64,000 nt of DNA from assembly GCA_964019695.1 (NCBI GenBank), contig OZ026514.1, forward strand, positions 104,442,345-104,506,344. The letters run 5' to 3'. The stretch is from Loripinus fragilis (Eukaryota > Mollusca > Bivalvia > Lucinida > Lucinidae). The notes beneath the pieces are model-generated. The model saw only the letters and a program-made list of their open reading frames with translations, ran no database searches and had not been told where the DNA came from. The translations under genes and the position numbers were made by a program. Positions 22,376-33,359 of the stretch are shown here, piece after piece (the first letter of the stretch is position 1; each line of letters begins with the position of its first letter).

Positions 22376-22441
22376 GCAAACAGTGTGGAACCAGAACAGA
22401 CAGCTCCTAGAGGAGCAGTCTGATCTGGGTCCATACTATTT
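22376..22441. repeat. GATCAG palindrome copy, core CTCC/GGAG
   Basis: Palindromic copy AGCAAACAGTGTGGAACCAG ... CAGTCTGATCTGGGTCCATA with the GCTCCTAGAGGAGC core. Confidence 0.8.
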
Positions 22442-22587
22442 GTCTGTTTGTGGAAACCAGTCCTTGACATAAGCAATCCCATGCAGCAGACAACTTCAGC
22501 AGACAACATTTTCAGATGCATTTTTTCGTAGCAGTTGGAATAAGTTGATTTCCATTCAATGATAAACAGTATTTATTATAATATGCA

Positions 22588-22760
22588 CCCTTTTGGGGCA
22601 TTACAATTAACAAAAAGGGTAGGGGGTAATTATTGGAGACTTTTTCCAGGAGGGTCTAAGTTTTCCATGGGGGGGGGGGGGGGGTCTTTATGCTTATTCC
22701 TATAGAAACCTATAGCACTTGTGTCTGAACCCTTTGTCCCCCCCCCTCTGGATCTACCAA
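22588..22760. repeat. Fragment of the GGATCC-ended repeat with a G run
   Basis: Reverse-oriented blocks GGAGGGTCTAAGTTTTCC, a long G run, TTCCTATAGAAACC and CCCCTCTGGATCTACC match part of the 20956-21290 family. Confidence 0.55.
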
Positions 22761-22869
22761 TGGCCTAGACTTATCTTAGTCTTCTAGTTACATATGGCCC
22801 CACTGTTGCTTTTCTCATGTTGCGGCTCAATTATGTGCTTGCTCATTGCTTGCTTTTGGGTGGTGTGAA

Positions 22870-22985
22870 GCTGCAAATTGAGCTGCAACATGAGATTTCT
22901 AACAATTTGGTATGTGCGACCAGCAAAGCCTCAGATCAGCCTGCGCATATGCGCAGGTCTGATCAGAGCCTTTGCCCATAATTTT
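22870..22985. repeat. Half copy of the CATGAGATTTCCAACAAT element
   Basis: Contains ACATGAGATTTCTAACAAT, GCCTCAGATCAGCCTGCGCA, TATGCGCAGGTCTGATCAGA and GCCTTTGCCCATA, as in the intact element at 37742-37985. The right TIR is missing. Confidence 0.65.
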
Positions 22986-22987
22986 TA

Positions 22988-23798
22988 TGCCCCCACTATG
23001 ACAATGGCCAGGGTATTAAGTGTTACCCCTGTCCATCCGTCCGTCTGTATGTACTTATGTATGTATGAAGGTCTGTGGGTATGTACATCTGTCCGTACAT
23101 CACACCCAATGACGTCCCCTCTCGAAGTCAAATAGTTTTGATCAGAATTTTATGAAACTTGGTCACATTGTTTAGTAACATAATGTCGTCTTGAAGTTAA
23201 ATAATGGTCCATATCACACCATGCCTTCAGCAGTTATTGCCCTTTATTTATGAAGTTCAATGTTTGAAACGATGTCCACTCTCTTAAGTCGAATACTTTT
23301 AATCAGAATTTTATGAAACTGGGTCACATTGTTAAGTACTATAATGTCTTCCTCAAGCTTGATATTGGCCTATATCCCACCATGCCTTCAGGAGTTATGG
23401 CCCTTTGTTTTTGAAAATTCACTATTTGAAACAATGTCCGCTCTCTTAGCTGAATATTAGTTTTGATCAGAATTTTATGAAACTTGGTCACATTGTTTAG
23501 TGCTATGTCTTTCTTCAAGATCCATAATGGTCCATTTCGCACCATGCTTTCTGGAGTTATTGCCCTTTGTTCATAAAATTCACCAGTTTTGATTGTGTCT
23601 GGTCTCTAAGTCCAGTAATTTTGATCACAACTTTATGAAATTAGTTCACAATGTTTAATACCATGATGTCTTTCTCAAGTTTGATAATAGCCTATATGGC
23701 CTTATGCTATCATGAGTTATTGCCCTTTGTTGATGAAAAAATCACAATTTCTTTGATGTACTGTTTCTAAATCAAGTAAGGCCAAAAAAATTAATCAT
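22988..23798 (+). repeat. ATGCCCCC element with tandem units of about 120 bp
   Basis: Begins ATGCCCCCACTATGACAATG, then several degenerate units of about 120 bp: TTTTGATCAGAATTTTATGA, AACTTGGTCACATTGTTTAG, CATAATGTCTTC, ATGGTCCATATCGCACCATG and GTTATTGCCCTTTGTTCAT. The same family fills 39094-40440. A matching 3' terminus with GCAAATTTTGCAACAGCC and GGGGCATCCGTGTCC lies at about 26590-26757. Non-coding. Confidence 0.75.
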
Positions 23799-24287
23799 TA
23801 GATTCTCAAGCACTTTTTGAAAAAAAAAGAAGCTGTATGCAGAATTTTTATTTTTTTTTATTTTTTATTGCCTCAAAAACAGATGCGTGAGTCAGGTTTG
23901 ATTTTTTATTTCCTCAAAAACAGACGAAGCATGTATATACTCTCCGACAATGTTCCTTGGGAGGTGTACTATGGCCCCTGATGATATTTGGACCGATACA
24001 AGAGCCATGCTGGACATTAAATCGGGCGATTTTCTTGAAAAGCGGCCCTTCACAACTTCACGAAGGAAGACGCCATTATAAAGAAAGATGCGGCGCTTGT
24101 ATACCTACACTAAACCACATAAAAAATCAATACCAAGCGCCTACTCGATTTTCAGAAGATCGTGTATATGTAAAAGGAATATTAAATATTGGACGAACAT
24201 GGACGAAACAAAACAACGTTTTTTTGGGGTTAAAAAAATCTGTGATGCGCGGACTTTGAGGACAATGCGGCGGTGCTTGAGAATCTA
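23799..24287. mobile_element. 489-bp TIR element inserted in the tandem repeat
   Basis: Ends are TAGATTCTCAAGCAC and GTGCTTGAGAATCTA, an exact 15-bp inverted pair. Tandem-repeat sequence of the ATGCCCCC family resumes on the right (GATCAGAAGTGTATCAAACT). A 100-codon frame inside (from 23957) has no recognised motif. Confidence 0.75.
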
Positions 24288-24441
24288 AAATATTTTTTGG
24301 GGGCCTAATTTGATCAGAAGTGTATCAAACTTATTCACAATGTTTAGTGCCAAAATGGTTTATTCTGTAACTCAAGTTATTTCAAATGAAACTAAGAAAG
24401 AAACTTAGACACAATGCTTAACATCAGAATGTCTTAATCGG

Positions 24442-24621
24442 TCCAGATAGGCAAAAATATTTAGCGTAAAATTGTAAATATTTTCTTATCTATCAATTTT
24501 AACATTTGTTTTAGGTGCTCAAATGAACCATCTCAATGAGACAGTTCTTTTGATTACCCACAACATATGTTTTGGTCGAGAAATAAGAAAATTTTTTGAT
24601 TACGCACTCTTATCTGGAGGC
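24442..24621. mobile_element. GTTTTGGGTGCTC MITE, complete-looking copy
   Basis: Runs from GTCCAGATAGGCAAAAA to CACTCTTATCTGGAGG, with an inner hairpin of GCTCAAATGAACCATCTCAA against GAGACAGTTCTTTTGA. Related copies lie at 12926-13059, 13610-13735, 26759-26880, 27413-27583 and (reverse) 29411-29601. Confidence 0.7.
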
Positions 24622-25011
24622 CTGGGGTGGGTAACAAGAATAATTTCTTCAGTTATGTTTGATGATGGCTTTACAAAGGCAATAACCAATGAATAACATA
24701 TAACGTTAGTAGTTGTTAGTTAGTTAAGTTACGAAGACGCTGTGTCTGTGAAGAAGCAGTGTCAAAGGAAAATTCTTTATACAAGTTAAATTAAAAAGTC
24801 TCAAGGTATGGAATGAATTGTACTTAACTAGTAAAAACACCCAAATTACATAACAGAGTAGTTTGAAGGATCATAGACATCAGATCCACGGTACTTTGCA
24901 TTACCTTTAATGCTGGGGGGGCTTAAATTTCCAGCCGTCATTTCACATCTGCAGCACTCAGTGACAATAATTTGGCGATAATTTGAAGGTACAAATATTT
25001 ATCTAGAAGGG

Positions 25012-25100
25012 ATGGTTGTCAATATTTATCTAGATGGGATCTCTGTCAACCCCCGCCTCCACCCCCCAACCCCCCACCCCTCGAAAAAAAAAAAATCAGA
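25012..25100 (+). repeat. C-rich and A-rich low-complexity tract
   Basis: Runs of CCCCC(A/T) followed by an A11 run, and no gene. The two half-repeats of ATATTTATCTAGAAGGGATG just upstream are a short local duplication. Confidence 0.6.
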
Positions 25101-25167
25101 CAACCCTGCATGGTTTTTGAAACTTCTTCAAAGGAGGACTTCTAAGCATCTGTTTCTGTTAAAAATA

Positions 25168-25870
25168 GTAAGTGAGTATGATCAGGAAATACCACAATCA
25201 AAAACCGCAGACAACCCCGTGGCACCGTGAGGAAGAGCCGCTCAACCATCACGATACACCAGGAAGACAAATTAAGCAAAGCAATCAGCTCTCTCTTCCC
25301 CATCAAGATGATTGCAATACTAGAATGGACATAAAGTAACATACAACAAAACATAGAACAATTACAGACTCCCACAATGGGAATAACAATAAACAAAAAG
25401 TCAACAACAACAGAACCACCGCCTTCGAACAGATAGCAGCCTAAGCCACCGGGGGGCTTAAATGCATTTTACTGGTACCAAATCTTAGCCCTAGATTCTG
25501 CTGTTGTTGAAGTACAAGAAATGTTCAGCTCGTATGGAGGCCATCTAACTAATGCTATGTATCATCATGGAGAAACACTCTAATCAAATTACTACACCAT
25601 GATGAAACCAAGAAAAGGGCTCATGACTCACACATAGTCAGAGCTAAAGAAAACCTCAAGTTGAGCCATGGTGGGTCCAGCTACAGATATGCATCAGGCA
25701 CCAACCCACCGATTAAAGCTTTACGTCAGAGCTGTCATAGAATCTGAGGCCTGACCCACCGTCGTGCAATTAAAGAGGAAATCATAGCTATAAACCGTGA
25801 TTGGGTTTAAAACTAGGCATGCAGACTGTCGCATGATATCTTAGTTTTATTCCAACCCTTATATAACGTT
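25168..25870 (-). mobile_element. I-R element copy, reverse orientation
   Basis: Matches parts I and R of the 578-1797 insertion over about 700 bp in reverse, with R at 25168-25555 and I at 25556-25870. The I part encodes, on the minus strand, LSDQFKKIVKRYIRVGIKL and SFKPNHGL, less decayed than in the 1-kb copy. The second R is absent. Confidence 0.75.
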
Positions 25871-26345
25871 TTACTATCTTTTTGAATTGATCACTAAGCA
25901 TGTGGTATGCCGCTTTAAATTTTGTATGTGGAAGCACAAAGTACATCGTATACAAATGGTAAAACTGTGACTGGGCAGAATTTGAGCTACCCATATATAA
26001 GTATAAGAATTTAATTTGTCTGTGACCTTATAGTAATATTCTCCAAAGCATCGACCAGCTATTCAAAATCTATGGGGAAATTCTAAGACATTGTATATTT
26101 CGGCGCATAAGGAAACGGACATATTATATTAAATGCCTTGAAAGGCTGTAAAACAAAAACGCATCATAGTCTACCCATTACTTTCCTAAGCTCACTGTGT
26201 CTGAAATTGTTTACTGAGTTTCAGGTTTTATGGACAAAATCCTTGGTAAACACCTCCACTTTAACTGTAGAAGAGTCAATGTTAAAAAAAGGGGTGTTAG
26301 ACAAATTATGAAAAAAAATTTGAAATTGAAAAAAAAAAAAGATAA

Positions 26346-26411
26346 AGCAAACAGTGTAGATTCAGATGAGGTGGCTTGTGAGCCATCTCATCTGGATCTA
26401 CACCGTTTAGT
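26346..26411. repeat. GATCAG palindrome copy, core TGGCTT
   Basis: GCAAACAGTGTAGATTCAGA, then GAGGTGGCTTGTGAGCCATC and TCATCTGGATCTACACCG. The stem has changed (GATGAG/CTCATC) but stays paired. Confidence 0.75.
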
Positions 26412-26589
26412 CAGACCATCTTTACAGGTCTGTAGTGTTGAACGGGTTAACAAAGGCTTAGCCATGTAAAATTTAGACAGTTTAACGAAGATTCATTAAC
26501 TGTTCGTTAGTTACAGTACGTTCTTGTTAATCAATTTTTGCTAACAAGGGCTTAACATGAAGTAATGAACGAAATTGGGCTAACTAAGC

Positions 26590-26757
26590 TTCTCGTTACC
26601 CAACTTCTTGCTCAAGTTTCAAAATGATCCATATCATTTTGTGGCTTCCAGAGTGATTGCCCTTTGTTCATAAATAATGTCTTTTTTGCTTTTGTTTGTG
26701 AGAATATGCAAATTTTGCAACAGCCGGGGCATCCGTGTCCCCTTGACACATTTCTAG
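26590..26757 (+). repeat. 3' terminus of an ATGCCCCC-type element
   Basis: Contains TTGTGGCTTCCAGAGTGATT, GCCCTTTGTTCATAAA, then AATATGCAAATTTTGCAACA and GCCGGGGCATCCGTGTCC. This is likely the right end of the tandem element family seen at 22988 and 39094. Confidence 0.6.
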
Positions 26758-26758
26758 T

Positions 26759-26880
26759 TAGCATACGTTTTGGGTGCTCAAAGAACTGTCTCATTGAGAA
26801 GGTCCTTTTGAGTACCCACAACATATGTTTTGAGTGAGAAATAAGAAAATCATTTTTCTGTTACGCAGTCTAACCGGAGT
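26759..26880 (+). repeat. GTTTTGGGTGCTC MITE copy
   Basis: CATACGTTTTGGGTGCTCAA, GTCTCATTGAGAAGGTCC, TTTTGAGTACCCACAACATA, then GAGAAATAAGAAAATC. The left TIR is missing. Confidence 0.7.
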
Positions 26881-26888
26881 AACTACAT

Positions 26889-27059
26889 TTATACCACTTT
26901 TACCAACTTTAGCATGAAATATCACTTGATGTGCAAGGTCTTCACTGATGTAGGTGGTATAAAATAGTTATACCATGTTTGTCCACCTGTACGTAAGATA
27001 ATCCACTCGCTAAAGCTCGTGGATTATCTCCACGTACAGGCGGACAACCCATGGTATAA
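26889..27059 (-). mobile_element. 171-bp TTATACC MITE, copy A, next to a splice acceptor
   Basis: Ends are TTATACC and GGTATAA. The internal stem is ATAATCCACTCGC/TAAAGCTCGTGGATTAT inside GTCCACCTGTACG/CGTACAGGCGGAC. It is nearly identical, in opposite orientation, to 41090-41260, also 171 bp. It ends 42 bp before exon 27102, so it may contribute to the branch-point region. Confidence 0.85.
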
Positions 27060-27101
27060 CTATTACGTAAATGCCTGACTTTTGTCTTAAATATTTTGTA
27101 G

Positions 27102-27341
27102 GGTAGCTGTGAAGTTGACATCTGGGAACAACCATGGAATAATTTACGTCAAGTTACCAAGAATACTTGCCCTGGCGGAAGTAATAAACGCCAGATGATG
27201 GCAGGTGGTTGGGGTCCTGTCAGCGACATGACTGAGACAGGATTTCAGACAGCTCTTAAGGCAGTGCTTGATAAAGTCAATAACATGGACAATGGTCTTT
27301 ACAGATTGGTACAGTCTAGGATGATTGATGCAAGGCAGCAG
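27102..27341 (+). CDS. Cystatin exon 3 (end of domain 1 fused to start of domain 2)
   Basis: Eighty codons between TTTTGTAG and GTTAGT, phase 0 both sides. Residues 1-24 (GSCEVDIWEQPWNNL, then VTKNTC) are the last strands of domain 1, with the Pro-Trp loop and a Cys pair as in canonical cystatins. A short linker (PGGSNKRQM) follows. Domain 2 then opens with MAGGWGPVSDMTETGF (Gly-Gly trunk), a helix (QTALKAVLDKVNNM) and LVQSRMIDARQQ, whose final Gln completes QVVSG with the next exon. This exon proves a tandem two-domain arrangement: a terminal cystatin exon is joined to a first-type exon that has lost its signal peptide. It is the strongest exon in the window. Confidence 0.88.
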
Positions 27342-27412
27342 GTTAGTGTATTTACCTCATAATAATACCACCCCCCCCCCTGCCACCCTCCAGCATTTTT
27401 TGAAGAAATTTG

Positions 27413-27583
27413 AGCATAAATTTGTAGATATTTTCTTACCAGTCATGTTTGACATACTTTTTTGTGCTCAATTGGAATGTCTCTATGCATGGAGACATTC
27501 TTTTGAGTACCCATAACATATGTTTTGGTTGAGAAATAACAAAATTTAATTTTTTGGTAGGCACTCTCAACTAAAGGCCTGAT
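27413..27583 (+). repeat. GTTTTGGGTGCTC MITE copy
   Basis: GAGCATAAATTTGTAGATAT, a diverged stem with GAATGTCTCTATGCATGGAG, then GAGTACCCATAACATATG and GGCACTCTCAACTAAAGG. It begins 72 bp after exon 27102-27341. Confidence 0.65.
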
Positions 27584-27864
27584 TTATGCAAAGATGTAAC
27601 ATTATTTAGATGTATTTTACAATGCAGTAGTGTTCCCTGAGGTCCCTCGGGAGATGTCAAAGACCTTGGGCTTTGTCCATATAGTTTTTAACATCTCCCT
27701 CACAACATAAAGGAATGAAAAACCATGTATGATCCCAATATTAATCACATATTACATCATTCTTTAACTCTGAAAATCTATGCATCCTGGGTAATTTTTC
27801 CTGAATTTTTCATGCCATTTTTAATTCAAGTTTTCAAAAAAATCTTTTGTCAATTGTGTCTAAC

Positions 27865-27943
27865 AGTTTAAACTCGTTGCGAAAAAGAAATAAAATGCTC
27901 GGCAAGCCTCGCATTTTATCTCTTTTCCCCAACTCGTTTAATA
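27865..27943. repeat. Short palindromic MITE
   Basis: TTTAAACTCGTTG ... AAATGCTCGGCAAGCCTCGC ... CAACTCGTTTAATA; the halves are inverted around CGGCAAGCC. Confidence 0.6.
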
Positions 27944-28289
27944 ATACAGACTAGGCTTAAGATTTTGTTTGTAAAGGATAATATTAGCAGACAAGGAAAA
28001 CTTGATTCTTTTCTAGGTGAATTCTTTGCTGGGTAAATTTGCTTTGAGTCATCATGCATGAAATTTTGCTTCCATGTTTAAATAAAGAAACTTTTTATGT
28101 TTTTTGCCTGGAATCAGTTGCATCAGTCATTTTTAAAATGGATTACATATCATTGGGAATGTCCGCACAATTATTGTCATATGTGATGCCGATATTTGTA
28201 ACAATTGCTTGAAGGATCAATATTTTCAATCTTGTATGATAAGGTCATGTGAGGGGTTCAATTTTTTATACTTAAACAGTGACAAATTT

Positions 28290-28487
28290 GTTTGTTTGAT
28301 TTGATTCTTTACATCCCATCAACAATCTTTCAGTTAAAGAGAGGCGGATCTTCCTGGGTCGAACCAGTACTAAGCTAGGATAAATGTGTCTTGCTCAAGG
28401 ACCACAACGCAGTGACGCTGGTGAGGCTCAAATCCGCGCCCCCTTGGCCTCGAGTCAAGCACTCTACCACTGAGCCACTGCGCTCCC
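28290..28487 (-). mobile_element. tRNA-derived SINE family 1, full-length copy
   Basis: On the minus strand the head reads GGGAGCGCAGTGGCTCAGTG, GTAGAGTGCTTGACTCGAGG and GATTTGAGCC, like the A and B boxes of a pol III tRNA promoter. The body has CTTAGTACTGGTTCGACCCA and the tail ends AAAGAATCAAATCAAAC. Flanks are AAACAGTGACAAAT (28274-28287) and AAACATTGACAAAT (28488-28501), a 14-bp target duplication with one mismatch. Confidence 0.88.
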
Positions 28488-28879
28488 AAACATTGACAAA
28501 TACATTTTGTATTTTGATGGCTGTTATTTTTTATTTACATGCTTTTCTTACAATTGATGATTTACTTTAATTTTAATTTTAATGCACCCTGTTAGGCTGT
28601 ACATACCACCCAGAAATGAGGGTGCCATAGAATGAAAAAGTACATGTATTTTAGTAATATTTTAGACATGCATTTCAGGGTTTTCAATCAGATTTTTTGC
28701 AAGAGGCCAGACACCAGTTCTAGGCAGTCAGATTTTAAGCTTTTGTATAGATTTTAATGCTAGTTAGAACATTTGAGAGGGCCAGAAAATGGTTTGAGGC
28801 AGTTATTTTGGCCTCTGGCAGCCTCTTAATGAAAACCCTGCATTTACTTTTAAAATAAAACCATATTTGCCAACAAACA

Positions 28880-29271
28880 CAGGGACCAGGCTGGCCCAGA
28901 ATTTTAGGGAGAAGTAACTTCTCTCTGCAGGAAAATTAGGGAGAAGTGACAGTCAGATAGGGAGAAGTTATAGTGCAAAATTACAGCATTTTCTATACAT
29001 TTAGAAGCAAATTAGCCATTACACATACTATTGCCATTTAATGGAAGGAGAAACATGATGCAGTGGTAGTAGATTGTCTGATAACGTCACCACAGCTTGC
29101 ATTTGTGTGGTGACAGGTGACAGAATGAAAATGAGTCTCCCTAAAAAAAAAAACAATTTTTTTTTTTTTTTTTTAGGGAGACTCCCACTTCTCCCTGGGT
29201 CCCATTTAGGGCAAAAATTTCGGCCCCTAGGGCAGCTATTTCGCCCTAGTCGCCCCCTGGCTTGATCCCTG
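28880..29271. mobile_element. CAGGG-ended MITE, copy 1
   Basis: Ends are CAGGGACCAGGCTGG and GGCTTGATCCCTG. Inside are three AGGGAGAAGT blocks and a hairpin of GAGTCTCCCTAAAA against TTTTAGGGAGACTC. A second copy is at 29651-29981. Target duplications are not clear. Confidence 0.7.
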
Positions 29272-29410
29272 AAACAGATTGCCATATGAGCCTCCTTTTG
29301 ACAAAACCATCAAATGGCATGTGTGCTTGGCAATGACACAGGTCCGCAGATGTATGTTTCCAACCTGTTAAGAGGATCCTGGCCACCTGATGGTACTTTG
29401 TGTCCTGAGC

Positions 29411-29601
29411 CGGGCCTCCAGATAAGAGTGCATAATTGAAAATTTTTTTTTTAGATTCTTATTTGTTATCTCAACCAAAACATATGTTGGGTACTCAAAA
29501 GAACAGTCTCATTGAGTGTGTTATTTTGAGCACCCAAAACATATGTTTAAATTGACATCTTAAACAAATCATTACAATTTTACGCTAAAAATGCTTATCT
29601 G
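29411..29601 (-). mobile_element. GTTTTGGGTGCTC MITE, complete reverse copy
   Basis: Runs from CCAGATAAGAGTGCATAA through CAACCAAAACATATGTTGGG and GAGCACCCAAAACATATG to TTTTACGCTAAAAATGCTTA then TCTGG. The ends are inverted CCAGATAAG/CTTATCTGG. Confidence 0.75.
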
Positions 29602-29650
29602 GACGTATCCAAAATAGTGTAAAGAATTTTGAAAAACCTTTGCATACAGT

Positions 29651-29981
29651 CAGGGCTCAAGCTGGGCCTTGAAAGTGGAGAGAAGTGACTTCTCCTTCCA
29701 GGAAAGTTAGGGAGAAGTGACAGTCAGGTAGGGAGAAGTTATAGCGCAAAATTATGGCATTTTCTGTCAAATTAACCATTGCACATACTACTGTCATTAA
29801 ATGGAAGGAGAAATACGATGCAGTGGTAGTTGAGTGTCACCATGGTGACAGAATAAAAATGAGTCTCCCTGAAAAAAAAAATCTTAGGGAGACTCCCACT
29901 TCTCCCTGGGTCCCATTTAGTGTTAAATTTCAGCCCCTAGGGTGACTATTTCACCCTAGTCACCCCCTAGCTTATTCCCTG
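29651..29981. mobile_element. CAGGG-ended MITE, copy 2
   Basis: Same blocks as 28880-29271 (AGGGAGAAGTGACAGTCAGG, GAGTCTCCCTGAAAAA, CTTAGGGAGACTCCCACTTC) with a shorter central A/T run. Confidence 0.7.
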
Positions 29982-31169
29982 TCAGTGTGCTTATGATCAA
30001 CAATGCTAGTTTGCAATAGCTATTTTTGGAAACGATGTTTACATCCGTTTCCAATGGTATCATATATACAAAATACACACAAAATCCCCATACCATCGAA
30101 CCCCCGTTCAACATTGCTATCCAGTCCGCATCTCTAGACCGTTACAGCCTGTGTAAGTCACCGGGAACCAAATGTCCTTAATGCAACAACCCTTGTCCTG
30201 CTGCTAGACAAATCAATATTGCTATTTTATTAGTTTTGTTGCGGTTTTCAGGCCTGAAATGTAAACCCAATGGTCAGAAAAACGTGGTTGAGCGTGAAAA
30301 CTTGATAATTGAAAGCTTAAATATGATTGAAACAGAATTATAAGCTTATTTGTACATCAAACGGAGAGGGTCTCAACGGGGTACCTTAAAAATCAATATT
30401 TTGTTTGTTAAAATTACGCTTTAATCAGTTTAATTTCAGAGAAATCAGTGATGATAAAAATCATTTTGTAATGCTGAATGTGCTAACTGGTAAAAATGAG
30501 TTTATGAAGACGCTAATTGGTAAAAATTTGGGACAAATTCGCAAATCAGTAAACCCCATTGGATGCCTCAAACAAGCGTCAGAAGAACAATGCCTTAGCG
30601 TGAGAAAACCTGCTCTTGTACGACGATAAACCGTTTGCAATTTCTATGGTGCAGCCAGATATTGCAGTTAAAAGCAGATTATCTTGCAATCGTTTTTTAC
30701 CATTATATTTTTCTTTACTTTTAAACATTACGAGACGGACAATATACACAGCCCTGCCCTTTTGTCATAAACGTGAAGAAGACATGTTTTCTTGTGTATT
30801 GCTCATGTTTTCCCGCCCTTTATGAACCTGATCGCCACTAAAATAGTTCTAAAAATATAGTGCGCTAGGTATTTAGTTTTTATGGACAGAATGATAGCAG
30901 TGGCGTTTGAAATTAAGTCAATTGCATGAAAAAACACTGTCGATAGACAGAAACGAACAATAATAATAATAAAAATACACCTTGACTTTCGTTTCGTTTC
31001 GCGCAATAATATCATCATCAATAGATTTACACAAGTATTAGCTTTTCGAAAGAGCTGGCGGCTGTTTAGCCATATCATTGTATGTGTTCTTGCCATTTTG
31101 AGCTTCTCGAGCATAACCATGTAGATTTGTTCTAAGCTCTGATTATTAACGTTTGAACTGAATTTTTTA
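29982..31169. other. Intronic sequence without a supported gene
   Basis: Short open frames occur on both strands but none has a recognised motif or paired splice sites. A small (AAT)n run lies near 30958-30972. Confidence 0.35.
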
Positions 31170-31343
31170 CAGTGAAAACTCTTTATAGCGACATTCTTTA
31201 TAACAGCAAAATTCTTTACAATGTCAATTGTATTTGCACAAATGTACCAGTTTAGCTTGGATTTGAATTCATTACAACATAATATTCAGTTTAACGTCAA
31301 ATTGTTTGGGGACAAACAGTGTCGTTGTAAAGAGGGTTGACTG
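31170..31343. mobile_element. Tc1/mariner-type MITE
   Basis: Ends are CAGTGAAAACTCTTTATAGC and the inverted match ...GTAAAGAGGGTTGACTG, flanked by TA on both sides; 174 bp and non-coding. Confidence 0.75.
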
Positions 31344-31763
31344 TACCATTAAACACATTCTTCCAGCGAGTATGTTGCTTGATCTTAAGCACCCAGCTTA
31401 TGCATGGTATGTTATGGTGATGTATCTAGCATGAACGTTATTTGACAACATTGGACAGCCCGTTTTTCTAAAACTGATGCCAGAAATCAAGGCCTAGTCT
31501 TATATACATAATGAAAGACTGAAACCATGAATAGTTGACTAAAAGTCGTGATAATCACTGTGTCTCAACTCGGACCAGGGTCCGAGGTCTCAACAAATTT
31601 GTTTTCCGTTAAAACATTGCAGAATCATACACCTCGTCATATTTTGAGGTGTCACTAGACGCTCCATGAATGGAAAATGAACCATTGCTTGAAAAAACCT
31701 GTCCTTTGGGATTGGCTTTACTGAAGACTTGAAAATATCGCAATTGGATCTATCATACGCATG

Positions 31764-32065
31764 CGCGAATCCAGAGGGGTATGGGGGCCCGGACCACCTG
31801 GAAATTCTATAGGTTTCTATAGAAATTAGCACTTGGACCCCACACCCCCTGGAAAAATTTGGACCCCCTCCCCAGGAAAATGATAGACCCCCTCTGGAAC
31901 TTAAAAAAACTATAGTTTTCCTTAAAATAAACTATTGGACCCCTCTGTAAAATTGTAAAAAGCTGATGCCTAAGAAAACGTTATCAGAGTTTTTTTTCTG
32001 TCAGTTGAGCCTGGACCCCCCTACCCTCCCCATGACAACAATTCCTGGATCCGCGCATGATACTA
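31764..32065. mobile_element. GGATCC-ended repeat, copy 2
   Basis: GCGCGAATCCAGAGGGG at the left and CCTGGATCCGCGCATGA at the right, with TTTCTATAGAAATTAGC and repeated TTGGACCCC blocks between, as in 20956-21290. Confidence 0.7.
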
Positions 32066-32400
32066 CCGTAAAGTCAACAGTGTTGGATGCACATGCTCAT
32101 CTTTGCCTACTAGCGTCTAATGCTCTTCACGTCGTTAAGAAAAAAAGTGAATTTCCGTTGCGATTTTTCGGTTTTGTGACAGTGTATACCGAGGCCTTTT
32201 ATGCACCCACTGGAAATTTTAAAAAGGAGTTCTGGCTGTCACCGCCATTTGATAAAGTTGTGGGCATTGATTTGAATTTGTAAAGTGAATATCCGAGATC
32301 CAAAAAAATTATATGACATGTTTGCGAACGTGTACGCGATCGCAATGAGCGAAAGTGATGAGTTTAAGGAAATTGTCTTTACATGCCAGATAGCTCATGG

Positions 32401-32663
32401 GCGGATCCAGAGGGGGACAGACCCCACCCCTGAAAAATAGGGTTTCTTAGCATACTGGTCCGGTTCCCCTTAAAATCACAAAGCTACCAAGCCAGCATTC
32501 GATGTTGGGCCATCAGCGGTACGCCAGCGAAACCCCATTTAAATGGTGTTTCGCTGGCGGGCCAATGATGACCCGCATAAAGTGGTGTTTGGATCCTCTC
32601 TCCCATCATCAACTAAAAAAAAGCTGTCAAAGTTGGACCCCTTTCTGGATCCGCGCATGCAGC
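32401..32663. mobile_element. GGATCC-ended repeat, copy 3, interrupted
   Basis: Starts GGCGGATCCAGAGGGGG and ends CTTTCTGGATCCGCGCATG. The centre holds a palindrome with GCGAAACCCCATTTAAATGG and GGTGTTTCGCTGGCG, which may be a separate insertion. Confidence 0.6.
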
Positions 32664-33144
32664 TGGGCAATTATGTTTTATGTGCAAAGTCCGCCACCAC
32701 GTGCTACCCAATTCTTAAAACAGCACGTGGCATGGAAGCGGCGGCTTTGACCTTCATGACTATGTACCTTTGTCTGCGGCTGATAATATTAGCAGACAGG
32801 TTTGACCCAGACCAGGCCCGACAAAATGTTAAATGTTTGTATTCATAACAAAGGCGCTGATAAGAATGTGCAGTACCCAGGCTGATCTGCGACTTTGTTG
32901 GTCTCATACATCAAAGTCGGGGTATAATATCTACAGACGTGTGGTAAGGATTTTTGCAAATTCTGATATGTATGTCACCGCGGATGATCTCAAGGTCTTT
33001 ACCGTTTTCATTGAGATGGATGGTATAAAGACCTTCCAATTTTCTGTGAATAAAAAAACTAAATGGAAGGAAAATCCATCCATATTGGAAGACTTTTCCT
33101 TCCAAAAAAGACACATGGTCTGACTGTTCATGAAAACTAATCTT
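32664..33144. repeat. Inverted-repeat-rich stretch
   Basis: GCCACCACGTGCTACCC/ACGTGGCATGG lies near 32691-32732, and a half palindrome copy with GACCCAGACCAGGCCCGACA at 32803-32828. At 33050-33100 GGAAGGAAAATCCATCCATA faces TTGGAAGACTTTTCCTTCC. No supported gene. Confidence 0.45.
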
Positions 33145-33160
33145 ACATACATCAATAGCT

Positions 33161-33359
33161 TGTTTGTTTGACTTGGTTCTTTACGTCCAATCAACAATCT
33201 TTCAGTTATATACGGACGGGTCTTCCTGGGTTGAACCAGTACTAAGCTAGGATAAATATGTCTTGCTCAAGGACCACAACACAGTGTCCCCGGTGAGGCT
33301 CGAACCCGCGGCCCTTCGATCTCGAGTCAAGCACTCTACCACTGAGCCACTACGCTCCC
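33161..33359 (-). mobile_element. tRNA-derived SINE family 1, with exact target duplication
   Basis: Same head, body and tail as 28290-28487, with a better-preserved B box (GGTTCGAGCC on the minus strand... here CGGGTTCGAGCC). Perfect 14-bp flanking repeats ACATACATCAATAG lie at 33145-33158 and 33360-33373, the mark of LINE-assisted insertion. Confidence 0.9.

Noticed and set aside
23957..24288. 100-codon frame and overlapping frame
   Set aside because: They lie wholly inside the 489-bp TIR element and resemble no transposase known to me.
16368..27101. A missing domain 1 Cys-loop exon
   Set aside because: I looked for an exon like 37520-37645 in this intron and found none. Domain 1 is complete without it, since VVSG...VGG joins directly to SCEVDIWEQPW as in short invertebrate cystatins.
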